A DNA stretch of 64,000 nt from Desmodesmus armatus (lineage: Eukaryota > Chlorophyta > Chlorophyceae > Sphaeropleales > Scenedesmaceae): contig VIIQ02000791.1 of assembly GCA_007449985.2 (NCBI GenBank), positions 58,981 to 122,980 on the forward strand. The letters are read 5' to 3'. Positions 60,101-64,000 of the stretch are shown piece by piece. Within the stretch, counting starts at the first letter, position 1. Every line of letters starts with the position of its first letter. Under the pieces are notes generated by a model. That model searched no databases. It was not told the DNA's origin and saw only the letters and a list, made by a program, of their open reading frames with translations. Position numbers and translations under genes: made by a program.

Positions 60101-61164
60101 ACGATTGTTTGTGTGTGCATTTGTCTTGTGGGCACATGTGCAGCAAATGTGCAAAGTTGTGGCTCATTCTGTAACGTGACTTTTTTTGGTGTTCGGCGGT
60201 GAGGTGAAAAGGGTGAACAAAGTGCAAAGTAACCACACACGTGTGCATGTGCGGTGATACAAATTTGTTCTCAAATGCGAAATGTGCCAACCACACAGGC
60301 TGTCCTGCTGTACTCACAACTATAAACCACATCCACCTGTTCGTGCAGTGCGTGGAAGGCCTGCCTCACAGGCAAATCCACATCCAGCAGCACCACCTTG
60401 CCCCCTACCCTAACACCTCAACACCAACAATACGGCTGTTTGGTGTTTGACCAAACAGACTCGCCTATGCAGTATGCGAACAGCTTGTCTGGAAGGGCCC
60501 CCCTTCCCCCCCGCCGCGCTCGCCCACCCACACGCACACAAGCCTGCACGCAAATGCTGCACTTCCCACCCCACTCTCCTACAACACCCCCACCTGTTCA
60601 TGTAGTGCGTGGAAGGCCTGTCTCACAGGCAGGTCCACATCCAGCAGCACCACCTTGCCAGACTCAGGTATGAGCTCGTAGGCGGTGTGGCCGTGGAGGA
60701 AGTCTGACACCTTCTTCTTAGTGAGGTCCTGATAGGGGGGGGGGGAGGGGGGCGTGTTAGCAAGATTTAAGAGTCATGCATGGTGTGCATTGAAGGGGGC
60801 AGAAGAGAAAGGGGGGGGGTGCAATGCAGCAGTGAACTGCACCTACATGCGTGACGTCATTCCCCATGCTCGCATGCCTGAAAACTCCTAGTGACGACAG
60901 TGAAGCTTCACGTCTGTACTCATTCCCCCTTTGCCTCTGTAGCTACAATGCACAGCAGGCAACATGCAACGGGCACTCACCGGCTCGCGTTCGTTCTGTA
61001 TGATGATTGGTGCCACCACAGTGTTGTCAGCAGCAGCCATGTCAACATCAGTCTCAGCTGGGTTGGTGGGGGGCGAGGACGCAGCAGCGGCCGCCGCCGC
61101 CGCCGCCGCCGCTGCTGCTGCTGCTGAGAGGGCGAGCTGCTGCGCAGCCGCCGCCTGCTGTTGT

Positions 61165-61199
<35 letters not shown>

Positions 61200-63687
61200 C
61201 TGCATTGCTGCTGTTGTGGCCATAAGGCCTGGCTGCAAAATGCCTGGGTGACCTGAGGAGAGGGGGGGGGGGGGGTATTGAGGAAACAGTACAAAAGAGT
61301 ACAGTTTGAAACGGTACAGTACAGCACAGTACAATGCAACACCGTACAGAACAATGCAGTACAGGTACCTATCCTTATCAAGTCCCGTCAAAGCTTGCCG
61401 ATGCCGCTGTTGTAAGGGCAGTGCTGCAGGTGCAAGCTGCGACTGTCGCTACTTGTCGTGTTTGTGGATCAGCCATCTGCAATCAGATGGCTCCTCGAAA
61501 AACACTACACGCAGCGGCGGCAGCAGTGCTGGCATCACTGCCCGGCCAACAGCAGCAGCAGCTAGCTAGCCAGCGGGCCAAGAGCCTACAGCTGGCTCCA
61601 TTGCACGTACCCAAGTCCCTCACTCGGTCAGGAAGGAAGTGGGGTTTTATAGGCGGCAAGGTGCATGTCGAGGTCCTGAGCTTGCCCTTGGCATGTGTGC
61701 ATGTCTGTTGCGAGCTGTGTGTCAGCAAGTCTGCCTCAACATCAGCCACCACCCTTCATGAAGAAGCCTGCTTTCAAGTTGACTCACACTCCCTTACTCG
61801 CAGAGAAGGTTGCTACCCTATACCCGCAATGAAACCTCTGCACCCAACCTGCAACCGCAGCAACCACCACCCACCTGTGAGCCCTGCTGACAAGCCCCCT
61901 CCTCCTCCCCCGCCTGCTGCTGCTGCTGCTGCCCCCGCTCCTGCTGCTGGGTGTGTGGGATTGGGCCGCACCGCAAACCCTGCTTGCTGCAGCATCTGCT
62001 GCTGCTGCTGTTGAAGCTGCTGCTGCTGCACCTGTGGCTGCTGTAGTGCTGCTGCTGGTGGCAGCATCTGCTGCTGTTGCCCTACCTGCTGTGCAGCCGC
62101 CGCTGCTGCTGCTGCTTGTGCGACCTGCTGCTGCTGTTGTTGCTGTGTGAGTGCTGCTACTGCTGCTGCCTGCTGCTGCTCCTGCAGCTGCTGTAACAGG
62201 TGCTGCTGCTGCTCCAAAGTAAGCCTGGGTGGGTGGAGAGGACAACAGCAGCACAGTGCAGGTGCATGTGATTGGGTTGGAGCGGGGACAGGGCAAAGCA
62301 CTACAAATCAGTGAGAGAGTAGGTCGCACAGCCAACTGCCAGGTTTTGACCACCATCTTGAACTTTGGTGGTGGTGGCAGCAACGACTCCCTCCACATGT
62401 ATCTGCTGGTTGCAAGTCATTTGTCAAGACATCACCAGACTGAAGTGTTGGCAGGTGTGAGCTTGCAGCCCCCATTGGTAGCTGCCGCTGCTTGGGGTAT
62501 GTGAGCACAGGCCATGCTGGGGAATGGTCAAGATGCTGTTCCACACCGATGCTGAAGCAACATCCTGACATGCAGCATGCTCCATGCATACACCCAAAGA
62601 GCAGCCCTTCCCATTGAGATTGGGGTGAGCGCAGTGGGGCAGTTTGGGGAAGCCATCCACATTGGATAGGGGGTGATGGAATGAAGAAGGGGGCGGTCGT
62701 GGTTGCATGTTGCGGGGCAAGTACTACAACACCAAAGTATGTGTCGGAAGGGGTGGGGGGGGGGTCCACTTTGGTGGCTGTCGGCTGCTAGAGGTGTGGT
62801 ACCACAGGCCATGCCGCAAGAAGGTCAACAGCTCATGCCACCGGAGTACATTGAGATATTGACCCAGCAGAACATAATCCATGCCCCCACCCAAACAACG
62901 GCCAAATGGGTGTGGTGGTGGTGGTGGTGAGACGAGGCGGGGTCAGAGATAGAAGGGAGAGGGGGGGGGACCTGGGAAACGTGAAGGAAGAAGAGCAAGC
63001 ACTATGTTGCCCCTGGACAGTTGCCAAAATCATCGGTAGTGTTCATATGCAGTTGATTGTCTACCAGACTGGCAGGTGTGGCCCGGGGGGGGGGGGGGGT
63101 GAGCACAATGCACATGCTGCAGCTGCCTTGTGCTGAGTTGAAATCCATCAAAGATGGAGAAGCAATCAACACGAAACTGCTGCAGCAAGAGCCCTGCTGC
63201 ACCACCTGCCAGGGCAGTGCTGCCCCCACACCTGGCAGCCGTGAACACTTTGATTGGTGCGACATGCAACAACGCATATGCAGGCCTGTCCTCAGTAAAC
63301 AAGGGAGCATTGTAAAGGCCTTTGCTGGGACCTCGACGCATGCCCCATAAACAGCACTGGACGGTACATGTACCAGCAAATGAAAAACTCCAGGCTGCCA
63401 GCATCAGCCAGCTAAGTCTACATCCCCCCCCCCCCCCCGGGCGGTCTGCTTGCGTCTGTTTCTGCAGCCAAGACAAGGGGCAAAGCATCATTCCCCTCTC
63501 TTTGGAATAACCCCTTTTCACCCCCCCCCCAGGCCCCCGGCTCCCTGCTCACCCGTTTTGTGCTGCTGGTGGGTCAATCTTCCTGACAAACAGCCAGTTG
63601 TTGACGTTGCCCAGGGGGTCAGGCATGTAGGGCGCGGTCTCATCATGCATCCACTTGCCGTCAACTATGAACTTGTACTGGTGGTAC
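54130..63687 (-). CDS. SNF4: SnRK1 beta-gamma (SNF4-type) subunit, 5' end outside window
   Basis: Regulatory subunit of the SnRK1/AMPK energy-sensing kinase: a glycogen-binding module (CBM48) fused to four CBS domains. Exons in coding order: 63687-63553, 62224-61875, 61252-60981, 60728-60594, 57085-56933, 56489-55920, 55179-55060, 54724-54619, about 54335-54130, in frame throughout. The first holds the end of CBM48 ([20 protein letters not shown], then [12 protein letters not shown]). The next two are Gln/Ala linkers, including about 16 Gln in a row. CBS1 follows ([39 protein letters not shown]), then CBS2 ([15 protein letters not shown] by homology; [18 protein letters not shown]). CBS3 reads [20 protein letters not shown] and [18 protein letters not shown], and CBS4 ends [20 protein letters not shown] and [12 protein letters not shown]. 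The order and motifs match plant KIN-beta-gamma. A Gly/Gln/Ser insert of about 60 residues separates CBS2 and CBS3. The intron after 60594 contains a replitron-like element in opposite orientation. No frame breaks seen. Confidence 0.93.
55290..55350 (-). repeat. Decayed copy of an SNF4-type exon start plus acceptor
   Basis: ATGTCCAGCAGCTGACCCTG plus GTCATTCACAACAGGCAGGGCAGACACCTGCCAGCAGCAGCAGG repeats 55131-55190, the acceptor side of exon 55179-55060 ([18 protein letters not shown]). CACGACACA.AG.ACGCCA follows both copies, so intron sequence was duplicated as well. Confidence 0.85.
55735..55785 (-). repeat. Decayed copy of an SNF4-type exon end plus donor
   Basis: CACTCACCCTGCCTCCAAGA plus GCATGCCCAGGGCCGTTGTCACAGC repeats 55914-55958, the donor side of exon 56489-55920 ([13 protein letters not shown] plus GTGAGT). 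The duplicated unit is about 180 bp. Confidence 0.8.
56640..56775 (-). repeat. Decayed copy of an SNF4-type exon start plus acceptor and intron
   Basis: TACACTCCTCACGCATCGCA plus CGAATCCAAATGGGAGG repeats the start of exon 56489-55920 ([12 protein letters not shown]) at 56465-56502. Upstream intron sequence is also shared (AAAAC.GGTCAGGTTG.GGGG at 56529 and 56749), giving a tandem unit of about 215 bp. Confidence 0.85.
57797..57953. repeat. Cluster of three GC palindromes at the left end of the element
   Basis: 57797-57810 is a perfect 14-base palindrome (CGCGCCGCGGCGCG). 57815-57843 has 13-bp arms (GCATCGGCGTGCC / GGCACGCCGATGC) around GCA. 57923-57953 has 9-bp arms (GGTGGCGCC / GGCGCCACC). 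Hairpins near the termini are expected in HUH elements, where they help position the nicking enzyme; that role here is inference. Confidence 0.8.
58286..60026 (+). CDS. HUH (Y1) endonuclease of a replitron-like element
   Basis: Would nick and join one DNA strand during transposition. Exons: 58286-58456, 58538-58659, 58871-60026; 482 residues, frame intact. The start [10 protein letters not shown] is followed by an acidic stretch, an AT-hook-like RGRPRK (residues 52-57) and a Lys/Arg/Gln-rich segment that could be a nuclear signal. The Rep-like core begins [20 protein letters not shown] and [20 protein letters not shown]. The HUH motif is HLH (residues 182-184, 59121-59129) in [10 protein letters not shown]. 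The likely catalytic tyrosine is Y240 (59295-59297) in [14 protein letters not shown], with K243 in the YxxxK arrangement, followed by [12 protein letters not shown]. About 200 further residues carry no motif I recognise; no helicase motifs are seen. An intact reading frame suggests recent activity. Alternative: a captured CRESS-virus Rep, less likely without a helicase domain. Confidence 0.82.
60170..60174 (+). promoter_or_regulatory. Poly(A) signal TGTAA for the HUH gene
   Basis: Lies 144 bases after the stop and 34 bases before the right-hand 15-bp direct repeat, so the whole transcription unit fits inside the inferred element. Confidence 0.5.
60335..60403 (-). repeat. Decayed copy of an SNF4-type exon end plus donor
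   Basis: CACCTGTTCGTGCAGTGCGT plus GGAAGGCCTGCCTCACAGGCAAATCCACATCCAGCAGCACCACCTTGCC repeats 60591-60659, the donor side of exon 60728-60594 ([22 protein letters not shown]). Only a few bases differ, so this duplication is among the youngest of the set. Confidence 0.9.
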
Positions 63688-63869
63688 CTGCGAGGCGGGG
63701 CGGGTCGGGCAAGGGGGGCGGAATGGGAGCGGGGGGTACAAACACAATGGGCCCTGTCAGTATCAGCAGCGGTACAGATATTGCATGTGTGTGTTTTGGG
63801 GGGGGGGGGGGCATGCACATGCAAGGGGAGGCTGTCATCAGCAGCAGCCACATAACATGACCGCTTCCA

Positions 63870-63912
63870 TTTGCAGTCAACTATAAACGTGTACTGGTGG
63901 TACCTGCAGGAC
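63870..63912 (-). repeat. Decayed copy of the CBM48 exon start plus acceptor
   Basis: TCCATTTGCAGTCAACTATA plus AACGTGTACTGGTGGTACCTGCAGG repeats 63652-63694, the start of exon 63687-63553 ([12 protein letters not shown]; here YHQYTFIVDCKW). The neighbouring introns also share ACACAATGGGCCCTGTCAGTATCAGCAGC-like sequence (63744 and 63938), giving a tandem unit of roughly 200 bp. Confidence 0.85.
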
Positions 63913-64000
63913 ATGATGAGGGGGGGGGGTCACGATGGACACTGTCAGTATCAGCAGCCACACAGCAAAGGGATGTGTGTGTGTGTGTGGTGTGTGTGTG
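63913..64000. other. Intron of the SNF4-type gene to window end
   Basis: Upstream intron sequence of the minus-strand gene with a G-run at 63920-63929 and a GT microsatellite at 63974-64000. The remaining 5' exons lie beyond the window. Confidence 0.6.

Larger units (their letters stand above)
57750..60222 (+). mobile_element. Replitron-like HUH transposon in an SNF4-type intron
   Basis: A 2.47-kb segment bounded by two identical 15-bp direct repeats (AAAGGGTGAACAAAG at 57750-57764 and 60208-60222) contains a three-exon HUH endonuclease gene, its TGTAA signal, and strong palindromes near the left end. It lies in the intron between exons 60728-60594 and 57085-56933 of the SNF4-type gene, in opposite orientation. 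The exact boundaries are inferred from the direct repeats; the real ends could lie slightly inside or outside. Replitrons are a class of eukaryotic transposons with a single-tyrosine HUH protein, known from green algae. No helicase domain is present, which argues against a Helitron. Confidence 0.7.

Noticed and set aside
57750..60222. Helitron or integrated CRESS-virus Rep as identity of the HUH gene
   Set aside because: No helicase motifs are present, and the HUH-to-Tyr spacing with a single YxxxK block fits replitrons better; Helitrons use a two-tyrosine Rep plus a large helicase.
61007..61251. Plus-strand Cys- and Ala-rich ORFs near 61 kb
   Set aside because: Shadows of the CAG/GCC tracts encoding Gln/Ala runs of the SNF4-type gene on the minus strand.

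Overview
This 64 kb window looks like nuclear DNA of a green alga (Chlorophyta, probably Chlorophyceae). The evidence is chloroplast proteins with transit peptides (CPN20, HCF136), a plant-type SnRK1 beta-gamma subunit with a glycogen-binding domain, dense GT-AG introns, TGTAA poly(A) signals, CAG/CTG-rich low complexity, and a replitron-like HUH transposon. There is no bacterial or organellar gene organisation. Splice models below were read by eye from reading-frame continuity and family resemblance.

Layout. 1-3.3 kb: 3' seven exons of TATA-binding protein (+), with an unusual Pro/Ala-rich C-terminal tail. 4.7-8.7 kb: seven-exon double-GroES co-chaperonin CPN20 (+), whose intron 5 holds decayed copies of an exon edge. 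9.6-11.2 kb: broken leucine-rich-repeat gene (+). 13.2-15.4 kb: zinc-finger N-terminal part of a KDZ-type transposase (+), facing an unidentified gene (-) at 15.5-16.8 kb. 18.3-31 kb: repeat-rich stretch with a G-rich 56-bp minisatellite, a second hairpin-bearing array, inverted repeats and several duplicated blocks, and no gene I can support.

31.4-38.4 kb: photosystem II assembly factor HCF136 (-), nine visible exons, first exon not found. 39.8-41.0 kb: RNA polymerase II subunit RPB9 (+); a partial second copy lies at 45.9-46.4 kb, and a leucine-rich-repeat gene (-) lies between them. 48.8-51.9 kb: damaged gene (-) for a beta-helix, Cys-rich, polytopic membrane protein. 54.1-63.7 kb and beyond: SnRK1/SNF4-type beta-gamma subunit (-). 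A replitron-like element (57.75-60.22 kb, +) encoding an HUH/Y1 endonuclease sits in one of its introns.

The genes are neighbours rather than a pathway: two serve Pol II transcription (TBP, RPB9), two serve the chloroplast (CPN20, HCF136) and one serves energy sensing. Three patterns run across the window. (1) Introns repeatedly contain tandem, decayed copies of the adjacent exon edge with its splice site. (2) Many introns carry a sense-strand G-run near the 5' splice site and a C-run near the 3' splice site. (3) Several otherwise good genes carry single-base indels, mostly in homopolymers, which suggests assembly error at least as much as pseudogenization.
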